This document shows, in pieces, positions 10,492 to 21,875 of a stretch of DNA of 64,000 nt. Each line of letters starts with the position of its first letter. Within the stretch, counting starts at the first letter, position 1. The notes beneath the pieces are model-generated. The model saw only the letters and a program-made list of their open reading frames with translations. It searched no databases and had not been told where the DNA came from. Source of the stretch: Pythium myriotylum (taxonomy: Eukaryota; Oomycota; Peronosporomycetes; Pythiales; Pythiaceae); the NCBI GenBank assembly GCA_023091665.1, contig JALJCQ010000012.1:558001-622000 (forward strand). Direction: 5' to 3'. The position numbers were made by a program, and so were the translations under genes.

Positions 10492-11463
10492 ATGTCGGAA
10501 GTGGATAACCACAGTGTGGCCGTGGCCTTTGCGCTCTGCATCGGTGCAGGTCTCGCCACGGTCTTCGGCGGCATGGTCGTCTTCAGCAACCGGCTCGTGC
10601 ACTTGGCCAACCCGGTGAGCCTCGCGATCGCGCTCAGTCTCTCGGGCGGCGTCATGATCTTCATCTCGCTCGTCGAGATCTTCGGCAAGTCGGTCGAGGC
10701 GTTCACGTCGGGCATCATGACGGAAGACATGACCGAGGCGACGGCCACGGGCCACGCGTGGCTCGCCGCGACGGCGTGCTTCGGCGCAGGCATCGTGCTC
10801 ATCTACGGCATCGACGTCATCGTGCACAAGATCTCACCGGCCACAATGGAAGCCACCGAGATCGAGAACATCCAGAACCTCCGTGAGTCGATCCAGAACC
10901 ACGAGGCCACCGATCGGGCGAGCAAGAATCCGCTCTTCGTCGAGGCACAGACGCCCGAGTCCGCGGCCACCAAGATGGAGGAGCAGACCCGCCAGCAGCT
11001 CGTGCGCATGGGTCTACTCAGTGCACTCGCACTGGGCATCCACAACATGCCCGAGGGCATTGCAACCTATGTCGGCGCTATCAAGGACTCGTCGGTCGGG
11101 CTCTCGCTCGCCGTGGGCATCGGTATCCACAACATCCCCGAGGGCATCGCCGTGGCCACGCCCATCTACTTCGCCACGGGCTCGCGCTGGAAGGGGCTCA
11201 TGTGGTGTGCTATCTCGGCTGCCGCTGAGCCATTCGGCGGCTTCCTCGCGTACCTGGCCGTGGGCGACGGCATGGATCCGATCTCCGAGGGCGTTCTCTT
11301 CGGTCTCGTGTGTGGCATCATGGTCTGCATTTGCGTCAAGGAGCTCTGGCCCACGGCCTACAAGTTCGCCGACGGCCGCACGCACCTCGTGGCCTTCGGC
11401 ACGTTCGCGGGGATGTTCATCATGGTCTCGAGCCTCATCCTCTTCGGCTACGCCGGGGTCTAA
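10492..11463 (+). CDS. ZIP family metal (zinc/iron) transporter, copy 1
   Basis: A 323-aa protein of the ZIP family, ZupT-like, which moves Zn2+ or related divalent metals into the cytosol across a membrane. It shows about eight hydrophobic segments and the two diagnostic metal-binding helices with HNMPEGIATY and HNIPEGIAVA, followed by the conserved AEPFGGFLA stretch. A variable charged loop (about residues 120-165) separates the N- and C-terminal halves. The start at MSEVDNHSVAVAFALC was chosen because both paralogues (36106-37071 and 37195-38151) begin at the same place and because a core promoter-like element lies just upstream. Single exon. The exact metal and membrane cannot be told from sequence. 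Confidence 0.92.
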   Translation: MSEVDNHSVAVAFALCIGAGLATVFGGMVVFSNRLVHLANPVSLAIALSLSGGVMIFISLVEIFGKSVEAFTSGIMTEDMTEATATGHAWLAATACFGAGIVLIYGIDVIVHKISPATMEATEIENIQNLRESIQNHEATDRASKNPLFVEAQTPESAATKMEEQTRQQLVRMGLLSALALGIHNMPEGIATYVGAIKDSSVGLSLAVGIGIHNIPEGIAVATPIYFATGSRWKGLMWCAISAAAEPFGGFLAYLAVGDGMDPISEGVLFGLVCGIMVCICVKELWPTAYKFADGRTHLVAFGTFAGMFIMVSSLILFGYAGV

Positions 11464-11837
11464 AGTCGTACAACGAGCGGAGCTGCTCACGAGAGCATAT
11501 CGGAATTAGTCTACCTTGAAGTTTTTTCTTTTCGCGCGCTTCACAGCCTAGCCTAATCACAAAAAACGTCGATGTGGAATCTTTCCATGAAAGGTTACTC
11601 TTTCCGTAAATTACCCCACAGTGTACCCCCCTTTTTTCTACACTCCACTATTGACCTGGTAAACATTTTCGACTCCATGTTGATGTTTGACGACGTACAA
11701 ATACTTTCGTGGTCAACTGTCTGATCCAAATTATAATTGGCTAGAAATAATCCCACCAATCCTCCCAAAGAGCTCCTCGTCGACGCTCGCGTCAACGCAG
11801 AAGAAGATCGCCGCCGAAGCCTCCTACTCGACGGCCC
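11464..11837. other. Intergenic, ZIP to gamma-glutamyl hydrolase
   Basis: A 374-base spacer, AT-richer than its flanks. No coding sequence, RNA or repeat was recognised. It presumably contains the hydrolase promoter. Confidence 0.4.
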
Positions 11838-12788
11838 ATGGCGCGCGCGTTGCTGCTGCTGCTGGCGCTGGCGCTGGCGGCGCTCGCGTCGGCCGCCGCG
11901 CGCAGCCCGATCATCGGCATCGTGTCGCATCCGATCGCCAAGCACGGCGAGTACATCTCGGCCTCGTACGTCAAGTGGGTCGAGATGGGCGGCGGCCGCG
12001 TCGTGCCGATCCCGTACGACGCGCCCAAGCCGTTCCTCAAGTCGCTCGTGCCGCAGCTCAACGGCATCCTCTTCATGGGCGGCGCCGCCGACGTCAACGA
12101 CGCGCACCGCTACATCTACGAGCTCGCGCTCGAGCTCAACGACCAGGGCGTCTACTACCCGGTCTGGGGCACGTGTCTCGGCTTCGAGTGGCTCGTGCAG
12201 ATCACGGCTCAAGACGTCGACGCGCTCGACAGCGGACTCGACTCAGAGAACATCACGCTGCCGCTCAACTTCACCGAGCTCGCGCCGCAGAGCAAGCTCT
12301 TCCGCGCGATGGACAAGCAGACGTACCAGTGGCTCGCCGAGAAGCCCATCACGATGAACAACCACCACCAGGGCATCACGCCCGCGCGGTTCGCCAAGTT
12401 TGACAAGCTGCCGGCGTTCTACGACGTGCTCGCGACGAACGTGGACCGCCAGGGCGTCGAGTTCATCTCGGCCTTTGAAGCCAAAAAGTACCCGATCTAC
12501 GCCGTGCAGTTCCACCCGGAGAAGAACAGCTTCGAGGTCGGCGAGTACGCCGACGGCACGCCGTACGAAGTGATCGACCACTCGTACGAGGCCATCTTCG
12601 CGAGCCAGTACTTTGCCAATTTCTTCATCAACGAGGCCCGTAAGAACGACCTCCATTTCGCCGACATCAAGACCCAGAAGAAGGCGCTCATCTACAACTA
12701 CCACACGTCCACGGTCACGGACCCGGGCTTTGTCGAGTCGTACCTGTTCAAGCACGACAAGCCCAAGAACTACTGGATGATCGAGTAG
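11838..12788 (+). CDS. Secreted gamma-glutamyl hydrolase (peptidase family C26)
   Basis: A 316-aa class-I glutamine amidotransferase-fold protein of the C26 family. These enzymes cleave gamma-linked glutamates from poly-gamma-glutamates, classically folate polyglutamates. Residues 1-20 form a Leu/Ala-rich signal peptide, so the product should be secreted or vacuolar. The nucleophile Cys lies in WGTCLGFEWL (about residue 114) and the catalytic His in QFHPEKN. The N-terminal PIIGIVSHP and the substrate-site region VKWVEMGGGRVVPIPYD are typical of the family. Length matches eukaryotic gamma-glutamyl hydrolases. The gene converges on the cupin-like gene, with only 35 bases between stop codons. 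Several sequons (e.g. NITL, NFTE) suggest glycosylation. Single exon. Confidence 0.93.
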   Translation: MARALLLLLALALAALASAAARSPIIGIVSHPIAKHGEYISASYVKWVEMGGGRVVPIPYDAPKPFLKSLVPQLNGILFMGGAADVNDAHRYIYELALELNDQGVYYPVWGTCLGFEWLVQITAQDVDALDSGLDSENITLPLNFTELAPQSKLFRAMDKQTYQWLAEKPITMNNHHQGITPARFAKFDKLPAFYDVLATNVDRQGVEFISAFEAKKYPIYAVQFHPEKNSFEVGEYADGTPYEVIDHSYEAIFASQYFANFFINEARKNDLHFADIKTQKKALIYNYHTSTVTDPGFVESYLFKHDKPKNYWMIE

Positions 12789-12823
12789 AACGAGGCACAG
12801 ATTCGAAGTTTTTTCTTAGGGAT

Positions 12824-13477
12824 TTACTGCAGGATCTGGACGAGGTAGAACGTCGCTGTCGACGGCGTCTGTAGCGAAACCACGTAAGCCCCTGCAGCCA
12901 ACGGCACGGCCGAGCCGGCCTCGAGCTTGAGTTCCTTGGTCTCTTTGCTCTTCTCGTCTTTGTTCTCTTCGAGCACGAGCTCGCCGCCGTCCAGAGACAC
13001 GAGCACGAGCTCAGTCTCGGCGGCGAACTGTATCGCTTCGCTCTCTCCCTGCAGCGTGATGCGCTGCACGCGCGTGCGGTCATCCTCGTGCACGCGCTCG
13101 CCGACACTCGCGAGTGTGTCGGGCACGACGACCACGGTCTCAGTTACCGGCCGCGGGTGCTGGATCTCGACGCCGACCAACACGACGAGCTCGTCCTTGG
13201 TCGTCGCGCGGTGCACGAGCGGCTCGATCGAGTGGTCGCGGCAGAGCACGAAGCCCCGCGGCAGCTGCAGCGGCACGGGCTCAAAGCCGCGCTTGTGCTC
13301 GGAGACGTCGACCGCCGTGATGCACACGTAGACCGTGTACCGACGGTGCTCATGCCAGAGACACGAAGACCGCGCCGGGAAGACAGCGCGCAGTGCTCGC
13401 ACTGTGGACGAGCGCCAGAGCTCGTGGTGCATGGGCTCGTGCTCGACGAGCACCACGCGGTCGTCATCCGCGTCCAT
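12824..13477 (-). CDS. Cupin-like protein, copy 1
   Basis: A protein of 217 aa from ATG 13477; an in-frame ATG at 13546 would add 23 residues. It is a paralogue of the gene at 32962-33639. Both carry a block of the form R..FP...(S/T)(S/C)LWH(Q/E)H..Y.VY(I/V), which looks like a cupin metal-site motif, then a second half with repeated beta-strand-like segments. The shorter start is preferred because it aligns with the paralogue. The LWHEH histidines could bind a metal, but the other usual cupin ligands are not obvious, so catalysis is unproven. It lies immediately downstream of the AA17 monooxygenase on the same strand. The specific role is unknown. Confidence 0.65.
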   Translation of the reverse strand: MDADDDRVVLVEHEPMHHELWRSSTVRALRAVFPARSSCLWHEHRRYTVYVCITAVDVSEHKRGFEPVPLQLPRGFVLCRDHSIEPLVHRATTKDELVVLVGVEIQHPRPVTETVVVVPDTLASVGERVHEDDRTRVQRITLQGESEAIQFAAETELVLVSLDGGELVLEENKDEKSKETKELKLEAGSAVPLAAGAYVVSLQTPSTATFYLVQILQ

Positions 13478-13584
13478 GGTCGAGTCGCACGTGACTGACT
13501 CGTGCAAGTAGTACGTGTCACAACGACAGGAAAATAGATTGGGCATACATGGGGGACACTAATAGAGAGAGACACACATGGACT

Positions 13585-14340
13585 CTAGTCGCGACGACGC
13601 TTGCAGCTGGACTTGCCCGAGCTGGTCGAAGTGCCCGAGCTTCCGGAGTTTCCCGAGTTGGTGGAGGCACCCGAGGAGGCCTCGCCAGCCACGGTCGAGC
13701 TGTTGCTGGCGATGCTCGGGCCGACGCTGGCGTCGAAAGCCGGCACGGGGCCGTCGCCGATCTTGACGCAGTCGATGTACACCTGCCACTGGTTGAGCGT
13801 GGCCATCCAGTAGAACGAGAAGCGGTTCTTGCCGACGCACTTGGACTTGTCGTACGGGAACTTTCCATCCGGGTACGACTTCTGGCAGTTGACCGTGTAC
13901 GGCATGACGATCTCGTTGTCGCACCAGGCTTCGCATGGGCCCGGGTGGTTCATGCCGCCGCCGTACCACTCGATCTTGTCGGGCAGCGGCTGCGGCGACT
14001 GGTTGTCCGGGTCCGTGAAGCCGCACTCGGGCGTCATTGGGTTGCTGTTCTTGACTCGGTGAGCTGTCACCTGGTTCTTCATCATGAACTCACGCAGCGA
14101 CTTGTACTTGGACAACTTGAACGCGCGTCCGAAGATGTCGGCCCACGAGTTCTGCGCGTACACATCCGGCGGCACTGCCGGCATGGCCGACATGGGGATG
14201 TCAGCCGAGAAGCCACCGGCGTACTCGGTACCCTTGAACTTTGGTGCTGGCTTGGCGATCACACCGTGGGCGTCGACATGCTGAGGCACGACGAGCAGCG
14301 TGGCGAGCGCGAGCAGAAGAGGCGAGGACGTGGCGACCAT
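13585..14340 (-). CDS. Secreted AA17-type lytic polysaccharide monooxygenase
   Basis: A 251-aa protein whose 24-residue signal peptide ends in VDA, so that mature residue 1 is the His of HGVIAKP, the hallmark of the copper histidine brace. The second brace His lies in GGMNHPGPCEAWCD, and the axial Tyr is probably in QVYIDCV. Several cysteines and the spacing fit family AA17, known from oomycetes and reported to cleave pectin oxidatively. The C-terminus (about 205-251) is a Ser/Gly/Thr-rich linker ending in a basic CKRRRD, with no carbohydrate-binding module. The enzyme should act outside the cell on plant wall polysaccharide. Single exon, start ATG at 14340, 55 bases downstream of a promoter-like pair. 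Copper use and substrate are inferred from the family. Confidence 0.88.
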   Translation of the reverse strand: MVATSSPLLLALATLLVVPQHVDAHGVIAKPAPKFKGTEYAGGFSADIPMSAMPAVPPDVYAQNSWADIFGRAFKLSKYKSLREFMMKNQVTAHRVKNSNPMTPECGFTDPDNQSPQPLPDKIEWYGGGMNHPGPCEAWCDNEIVMPYTVNCQKSYPDGKFPYDKSKCVGKNRFSFYWMATLNQWQVYIDCVKIGDGPVPAFDASVGPSIASNSSTVAGEASSGASTNSGNSGSSGTSTSSGKSSCKRRRD

Positions 14341-15442
14341 ACTTGGGTGACTGGTGCTTCGGTGGGGGGAAAATGCAAAGTGATCGCGGTTGTGAAGTGA
14401 GACCGTGAAGAGAGGCGGGCTGAAGGGCCCCGATCGGCAGACAATAGGAGGACCGTCTCTGTCTTGCTTGGTTCACTTCACATAAATGCAGGACACAGAC
14501 TTTTTGCAAGCATGCTCTTCCATTGGACCAGCTGGGAAGCTGGTCATCGAGCCTTTACGCGAGTCCCATCCCATGAGGAAGACAGATTGAGCTCTGAGGA
14601 CAGAGGTCCTTGATCTGACGCCGGGGACGATAAAGCTAGCGAGCCCTGGAAGAATCCCACTACAAAGACTCGGCAACCAAGGTGAAGGGCTCCGTTACCA
14701 TCGAGCCTGGGTCGAGACCGTCGAATCTACGGTCCGCTCGCGCGAGTGATAATTCTACTTGAAATCAGTAAAGGAGATGGGCTCTTCACACATGCTTGAG
14801 GGGACAATGCGAAGCCTCCCGCTGGAGAACGACGCAGTCGAGTTGGCTCGCCTGTTCCACGAAAGCTCCTGTTTCCGCCGCGTCGCCACAACGAATGGCC
14901 AGCTGACAATTGATACTCATCCACAAGCCCGACAGCAACTGTAGGACGCGATGATGTGAGAATCTGTCTTCCATTTGGGAGAAGAGAGGCAGATCCATGC
15001 TGGGATTCACGACCAAGCGAACGAGGATGACGACTCGTTTTGTGTGTCCAAACGTCTTGCATGTTTGTGATACGGCAGAATCTCTCGGCTACTCAAGTTC
15101 TAGGGCTTCTCACTGAGCGAGAGATTAAATAAACCAGTACCCTCGACTAGCCACTGCTCTGGACGACTCCGAGTATTCGTGTATTCATCCTCGGCAATAA
15201 AGAACTCTGCGGAGGATAAAGAGATACTTTGTCCTGGTACTCCACCGCAAAGTGTTGTTGCTGTTGCAGTGCGGCATCCCTTTCGCGGTGATTTAACCCT
15301 GGAAGCGACCAACTGCCAGATAACGGAGACCGTACGTTGAAGCCACAACTTGAAGCCGAAAGAAGGTCAGATGTACGAGTCTCCACCGCTGGTGGGTTTC
15401 ACTTTTTGCCAAGTGCCTTGTCGGGTAGACTTCGAGCTGTTG
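14341..15442. other. Intergenic, AA17 gene to membrane copy 5
   Basis: About 1.1 kb. Apart from the promoter-like pair next to the AA17 gene, no gene, RNA or repeat was recognised. The small open frames overlap on both strands and look random. Confidence 0.4.
14368..14401 (-). promoter_or_regulatory. Inr/FPR-like pair upstream of AA17 gene
   Basis: On the minus strand, CTCACTTC (14401-14394) resembles the oomycete initiator and GCATTTTCC (14376-14368) resembles the flanking promoter region. They lie 28-61 bases before the AA17 ATG. The spacing between the two parts is longer than in the usual fused element, so this is a tentative call. Confidence 0.35.
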
Positions 15443-17580
15443 CTACGACAGAAGTGATGTATTCAATTGCGTTAGCTCGCGAAGACTGAGCATATTTGGG
15501 TACACGAGGCGTGCCGTTTGCTTTACGGTGAACTCATCCACCTCGTACACGTAAATATCACGAAGCCTTACTCGAGTAATCACCATCAAGATGACCCACA
15601 GCAAGTCGTCTGTGCGAATGAGCCACTTGCCGTTCGCGATCACGTATCCGTTGCAGTAGATCCCGTCGGCGCTGGCATATTTCATGCCTTTGATGTAGAC
15701 GCAGCTGTCATAATCGCTCACGAGACCGACGCGGTCTTGTAACGCAGCTCCAGTCGCGAGCTCAAACATCGTGAATGACGACTTGAATGCAGCTTCCACT
15801 TTTCCTGATGGCCTGCTGCCGATCGGCTGTTCGTCCGAATCAATCCGGGGTACTTGCGTTTCACCCAGCGAAGCAGCTTCCGCATTGGCGCGTATACGAG
15901 CAGAATCAGAAACGTCGAGAAAACCGGTGCCAACTCGGCGATCGTCGCGTTCGTGTTGCCTTTGAGTGGGTGGATCGACCAGAACAGGAAAGGCGAGAAA
16001 CCGGTGAGTTGTGGAGGCAGCGGGGCCATGCCTGCTAAGTAGTCGATCTGCGAATACTGAACGATCGAGTCAACGGCTGACGGGAACCAAGTGATCACGT
16101 CGAGTCGGGTCCGATATCCGAGCTCAAACAGCGCAACCACCAGTGCTGGATTAATCCGCTCGCGGAGAACGAACCCAAACAGCCCTGCGAGACTAATATA
16201 CAGCGTGAGCAGGTCACCATGCACGATCTGCCCAAACGAGAAGACACCGATGCCGTTGCCAAGGGTATTGCCGTCGTCGAGAGTAAAAGTCAGCACTGTC
16301 CAGAAGTTCTCCATCAACCAAATCACAACGACCGTCGCGCCTCGCAATAAAAGCGACCGCGAGAACGAGATGAATGCGTCGCCGATCCAGATTTTGCCTT
16401 TTTGGTAGTTTCGAAACATGACGATCAGCAACACGAGGATGTTGAACGTCGTATCGAAGGCAAAGAAGAAATCGGCGTAGCGCATCCAGCCCCAGCCATT
16501 CCTCAACACACTCGTGCCGACCCACTCCCACAGTGTCGCCACTTTGACTGGGTTCTGTGAAAGCTTCCAGCAAAGGTTTTTGACGTTTGACTGGTTCTCT
16601 TCTGAAGTAATGTAGAAGCCGCTGCGATTTGCGGTGAGCACGCGCTTGGTTCGTTCTGTTTTCGGGTCTTTTGGGATCGAGTCGAGCACCACGAAACCCT
16701 CGTTCGTCACCTCGATGAAGTTGTACACTTGGTAGAGTGGACCTTCGAACGGGTACCCAAGCCCCAACACAGAGTAGTGGGATACCTCTGTCGCCTGCAT
16801 GTCATCCAGCACGGAGAGGATCACGAAGATTGTGGATCCGAGTTGGTGGTGGTCAGGGAGACGGTAGTCCTGTGTTGACATCGAAAGCATTAAGACAACG
16901 AGCCTACTGGGCTGTTTGCGAGCTCGAACGACGTAGAAAACTCGTGCCGACGTCAGGTCGCCGACCTGAATCCCCGAGAATGAACAATCGACAACCGGTA
17001 GAACGAGCTCATAGTCGTCAAGGAACGTGAGGTTGTACGAGGTTTTGGCGACAAAGTCGGCGAAGTTGGAGCGCACGAATGTGTCGCCATAGAGATCGTC
17101 GTTGAAAGTCTCAACGCTACTGCATCCGGTTCGAGAGACAGAAGCATCTGACTCAAGGTAAGCCGTGTACGAACGCGGCGAAGTGTCCGCCGCGAGAAGC
17201 TCGCTGGCGAGACGGCTCTCTTTGATAGTCGCATTCCCGAGATAATTTGCAATGAGTGTCGCTCTGTAAGGTTCGTAGGTGCTGGACGAATCGGTGACAC
17301 CGTAGAGAGTGTAGATCGACCACCAACCCGAGTTGATCGATGTGAAGACGCAGTAACATGCGGCGAGCAAGCCGAGCAAACGCCGAGTGAGCAAGTACGC
17401 TCGCCCAATTGACAACGGTTTTTTCTTCTTGCCCAGCGAGCGGTTCGAATTGAGGAGACTGTCTGTGCGCGAACCTTGAGGCTTGGGTGGAGAGATCCTC
17501 CCGCTTGGTTTCGCTGCCAGCACGCTGACCGTCACGCGGTTGCGTGTCACTCCAACCTTGCTGCTTGCTGCTTCGGCCAT
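15443..17580 (-). pseudogene. Membrane protein family copy 5, one-base frameshift
   Basis: The start is ATG 17580 (MAEAASSKV), which aligns with the start of copy 4; upstream in-frame ATGs are less likely. The family frame runs for about 590 residues, then shifts in the variable linker before the C-terminal module. The module itself (ELATGAALQDRVGLVSDY, SADGIYCNGYVIA) continues in another frame to the stop at 15443. The lesion is a missing base around 15800-15825, in the TCGG/CAGCAGG area of the minus strand. Adding one base gives 713 codons, as for copy 4. All motifs are retained (TGCSS, PVVDCSF, QSNVKNLCW). The copy may be a fresh pseudogene, an assembly indel, or a protein truncated just after the last membrane segment that lacks the tail module. 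Confidence 0.75.
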
Positions 17581-18271
17581 CGAAGCGATTTGGATTCTGG
17601 GCTGCTGTACATCGTGGTGGTTGTTATTTTTGGAGAGCCGTGAGCTCATAAGAATTCGAATCCCTGGGCTCGTCTCCGTCTCCCCTCGTCTCACTTCAAG
17701 TGAAATTTACACGGAGAACTCTGCTTCGCCAAACTGAGTTGCTGAACAAGGATTTGGTCTAGAGTACTGTAAGGAGAAGGGTCTACCACGATTCCTTAGG
17801 CGAGAAGCTTTAAGCGAGCGACAAACACACGAAGAAATACCAATAAAACATACACGACACAAAACCAAATCAAGAACGGCGTCCTTTCCTAGAAGAAGTG
17901 TTGCGCTCCGTCCTTCAAGCTTCCACCTTGCGCAGTGGAACGCCTCGCACACGAAGGAAATTGAGTCAAGTTTGTCGGAGACTTTCAACCATAGCAAGTC
18001 ACCCAACACTTATCAAACGCGAGGAATCAATCCTGGAGAAAGCGTGCCTCATAGGTACGCCGTTTCACACTCGTGCTAAGAATGGGAGCCGTTTGAAGAT
18101 GAAACATATGGCCTAGAATGGATCAGGAGCCGTTGGATGTAAAAAGTCAAATACGAATGGGTGCTGCTGGCATCTCGAGCTCGACAACGTATCACTGACA
18201 TTCATTCGAAACATGTAAGCCGAAGAGGTGAATAGATGTGATACAAGAATAGAGAAAATCCCAACACAAGC
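17581..18271. other. Intergenic, membrane copy 5 to P450
   Basis: A 691-base stretch containing the 5' flank of copy 5 and the 3' flank of the P450 gene. No further gene or repeat was seen. Confidence 0.4.
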
Positions 18272-19978
18272 CTAGCACGCCCGTTCCTTTCGTGGCGTGA
18301 ACTGGAGTGGCAAGCCACCCTTCATCGCCATGGCCAGTGAGATCTCGTACGGACGGTTCTCCACCTGCTCGCCCTCCTGGATACGCACGCTGAACCGAGA
18401 CAACATGATTGCGATGAACACCTTGGTTTCCAACAGCGCCATGTTCTTGCCCGGACACATGCGCAGACCAGCCTGGAAGACCGGATACTCGTACACAGTC
18501 GGTCGCTTTTCCATCTCGAGCCATCGCTCCGGACGGAACGCCAGCACGTCGTCGCCCCATAGCTTCTTGTTGTGGCGACCGATGTAGTACGCCGACCAGA
18601 AGACCTCGGTGCCCGCCGGGATGAACGTGCCGTCGGGCAAAAAGTCGTCCTCGGCAGCGGCACGGTTGCTGATAGGCGTGACCGGGTGCAGACGCAGCAC
18701 CTCCCACACGAACGCATCCAAATACGTGAGCTTGTTGACGTCTTCGTAGGTGAGGCGGTCGACGTCGATGAGCTTGAGCTCGTCGAGGATCTTGTCCTGC
18801 TGCTCCGGGTACTGCGCGAGGCTGTAGAAGGCGTAGGTGAGCGATGCGGAGATGGTGTCGCGTCCGCCGAAGAGCAGTCCTGTAACACATGAGAGGAGCG
18901 TGTGCGGGTCCATGAGGTTGTTGCCTTGCTCCTCCATCTCTCGGGCCTTTCGGATGACCATGGACAAGATGTCTTTGCGCTTCTCGAACTGCTCGGGCGA
19001 CTCCGCGAGGCGGTCGTTTATGATCCCGCCCATGAGGTCGAGCAGCACCTTGCATTCGCGCTTGAGCCGGTACTCGCTGGGCATGATCCAGCCGAAGTAC
19101 CGCCAGTAGGGCTTGTGGATGAGTCGACCGGCGACGTCGAGGAAGATGGCGTTCATCGAGCCCATGAACTTGAGGCCGAGGTCCTTGTCGTAGTCCTCGA
19201 GCGAGAGGCCGAGTCCGATGTCGAAGATGGTTTGCAGCGTGAACATGCTGGCGACCGTGTGCATCTCGCAGGAGCCGCCCTGAGCGAGCACGACGTCGAT
19301 GGTGCGGAGCGCGTGTTTGTGGAACACGTCGCGCGTGAACTCTCTGAAGTGGTTGGCCGTGAACACGCGCGCGATGAGCTTGCGCTGCAGACGGAAGCGC
19401 GCGCCCCCGTCCTCGGCGCGGGCGTGGTTGAGACCGAGCAGCGTGGGTGTGAAGATGTCGCCGAGCGCCGTCGTGAAGTGGCGTGGCTTGATGTAGTTGT
19501 CGACGTTGCTCGACGTCACGTGTTCGATGTCCTCCGAACTGGAGATCTACAGAGAAGACAACACGAAGATGATGAGGACCGTGTGGCGCACAGAATTCTT
19601 GATGCGGAGGCACTCACCCAGACGACGTTGTCGGAGAAGAGTCCCCATGGCTCTCGGAATCGCCCGCCGTACTTTGCGAGCAAGTCGGCCTGCCACGTTT
19701 CACGATTGGATATCAGCGCATGGTCTCTGGATAGTAGTACGCAAGAGGTTATGTACCTGGAAGTCGTAGAGTCGGTGGAGGTTCTTGTAGAAGTCCGGGA
19801 TGAGACCGAGGAGGAAGTTGCCCTTGGGTCCGTCGATGGCCTTGAGCTGCTTCGCCGTGCGAGCCTTGCGCTGAACGGATTTGCCCACTTTGACAACTAC
19901 GGCCGTTAGCGCGACGGCGAGCGTCGCTGCCAGCACGTGGCCCAGCCGGGCTTCGCGGAGTTGAGCAAGGGCGAGCAT
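18272..19978 (-). CDS. Cytochrome P450, copy 1 (three exons)
   Basis: Exons at 19978-19757, 19689-19618 and 19546-18272 (222, 72 and 1275 nt) join in phase to 522 aa. Introns of 67 and 71 bp have GT-AG ends. An N-terminal hydrophobic anchor (ATLAVALTAVVV) places it in the ER membrane. P450 marks are the I-helix GGRDTIS, the ExxR motif EVLRLHP, and the heme loop FQAGLRMCPGKNMALLETK with its Cys ligand. The overall look is that of CYP86-like fatty acid hydroxylases, and oomycete CYP5014/5015-type proteins are of this kind, but the substrate is not known. Exons 2-3 and intron 2 are almost identical to the P450 on the other strand at 34333-36040. The final residues differ (RKERAC here, RKTATC there). 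Confidence 0.92.
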
Positions 19979-21770
19979 GGAGACCGAAGGGTGTATGTAG
20001 CACGCTGGCGGGAAATCGAAGACTGGGATCGCGGACGACGCGAGTGTGAGGACGATGGTCCGGTGTTTTGTCATCCGAACGCGTGACAAATCGCGGTTGC
20101 GGCAAGTAGGCTATCCCACTGACAAGCGCGTCTCCTCTGGAACGGCATGACACATCAAACCACGCACATGCCAGTTGAGTGACAAGGGATTACCTGATTT
20201 TCAAGAACGACGAGACGAAAACTCGCGCGCACTCGGGAACTGGCGAGGCTGTCCTGAATACATACGACACGGAACAACAAAACAGACGCAGAGTGGCCTA
20301 AAATGCCTTTGGCAGCCCCTTGCTGAAAGCCCTCCGAAATCGCGAATACCATAGTGTTGTTATTGTCTTGTCTTCCTTTGAAACACAAAAGCTCTTTGAA
20401 TGTCTTCGAAGATGTGGTCGATCTGTCCTCGGCGTTGAAGACAGTCACACCCCCGACCAGCACCATTTATGTGGTGATGTACTGGGTGTGTGAGTAAACG
20501 ATAAGCTTGCGCTTGTGCATAAGGTAGTAATCTTGGCCTTGGGGTGCATGAATCGTCATCATAGAGATCAAAAAGAAGCATCATCCATCAAAAATACATA
20601 CACGTTGAAAAGAAACGTCAACAAGCTACTTACATCGTCTATCCATCGATCAGAATTTGAAGCTCGGGTGACAGCAAACTAGATTACGTATGTGTGAGTA
20701 AGTTCTAATGGCAGATTGCTGAGCAGCTTTTGATGCGCATGGTCGCCCTTGGCCCAGAGGCATTCGGAATCGCCGAACAGGACTAGGCATCTCTCACTAC
20801 GGCACTCAATCACTTCCTTGCACCTTTGGCTCTCAGAAGTACCCGTTCGCGTGGGCTGGACGAGCACAGGAGAGTGTGAGTAGAAATATCGCTGCCTGGA
20901 CCGTATTCGTCCAGTCAGGTGAGCACTCACCGACCACTCGACGTGCGAGACTCGGGTCACCACCTTCGGGCGACGGACTCTAGGCCATCGCCAACCTCCA
21001 TTCCTAACCTGGTAATTCGTCTTTTGTCGAGGAGACAGTCATGCCCATGCGCTGATAACGAAGATGAATATCTGTGCCTCATCGCAGGCCTGACCACTAT
21101 TGAGACGCGCCGATGGAAGATTGAGTTGACCGCTGACAGCGACTTCATTCTCAGTCAGATGACAAACTATCGCCCGCCCCGTCGTCCGAACCTCCGTCCA
21201 CTCTGCGCCGAAGCCCGATGTCTGACTGATCCAGCCCAACGTCTGGGATCAACGCCTCCGTGAGTTCAACAAGAACAATCCCTTGGCGGCCGATCTTGTA
21301 TTGGACACGAGACGAGATGTCCAGTGACTCCACACCCACCCTCGGGATCATCACGCCCGTTTGGACTTTGACTTTGACTTTGAAGTTGAGGTCTATTAGA
21401 TCGCTACGTTTAAAGAATCCAATAGCCGCAGCTGTTCGGGCTGCACCTTTTTATCTTTTCTTCAGGACAAGAGGGTCCACCGTCGACGGCGAGCACACTC
21501 TTTTCCTGACATCGTCGGGAATGTTCCGACGGCCTTTTGTCAAACCGGTCTAATCAGTTCTTCTGTTCAACCGGGCGTATCATGGTTGCTTGTGGCTTGC
21601 TGCCGTCGCGGAGCCTTAGCGACGACCACACACGGGTGAACTCCCTCGTACCTCTCCAGGCACTGTCGCCTGGCTTTTAATCGATGGAGCAGTCGATCAC
21701 CAAACGTTCTTCGCTCCGTCCTCTGCAGAACTGCCAAGTCAAGGTAGCCTACATGCACACTCGTCCTCTT

Positions 21771-21875
21771 CCTTCGCTCGCCACCACCGGAGCAGCGGCT
21801 GCGTCGTCACCAAGCGCGTCTTGCACGCCTTCTCTTCCCCTTGCGGGTCTTCTCCTTCGCTCGCCACCACCGGAG
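21771..21875. repeat. 22-base direct repeat pair
   Basis: The 22-base sequence starting ccttcgctcgccaccaccgg occurs exactly at 21771-21792 and 21854-21875, 83 bases apart, in non-coding DNA. A minor local duplication; no function is suggested. Confidence 0.7.

Noticed and set aside
18192..19613. 473-codon frame overlapping P450 copy 1 on the same strand
   Set aside because: A +1 shadow rich in Arg/His/Pro. The P450 frame carries the heme loop and all family motifs.
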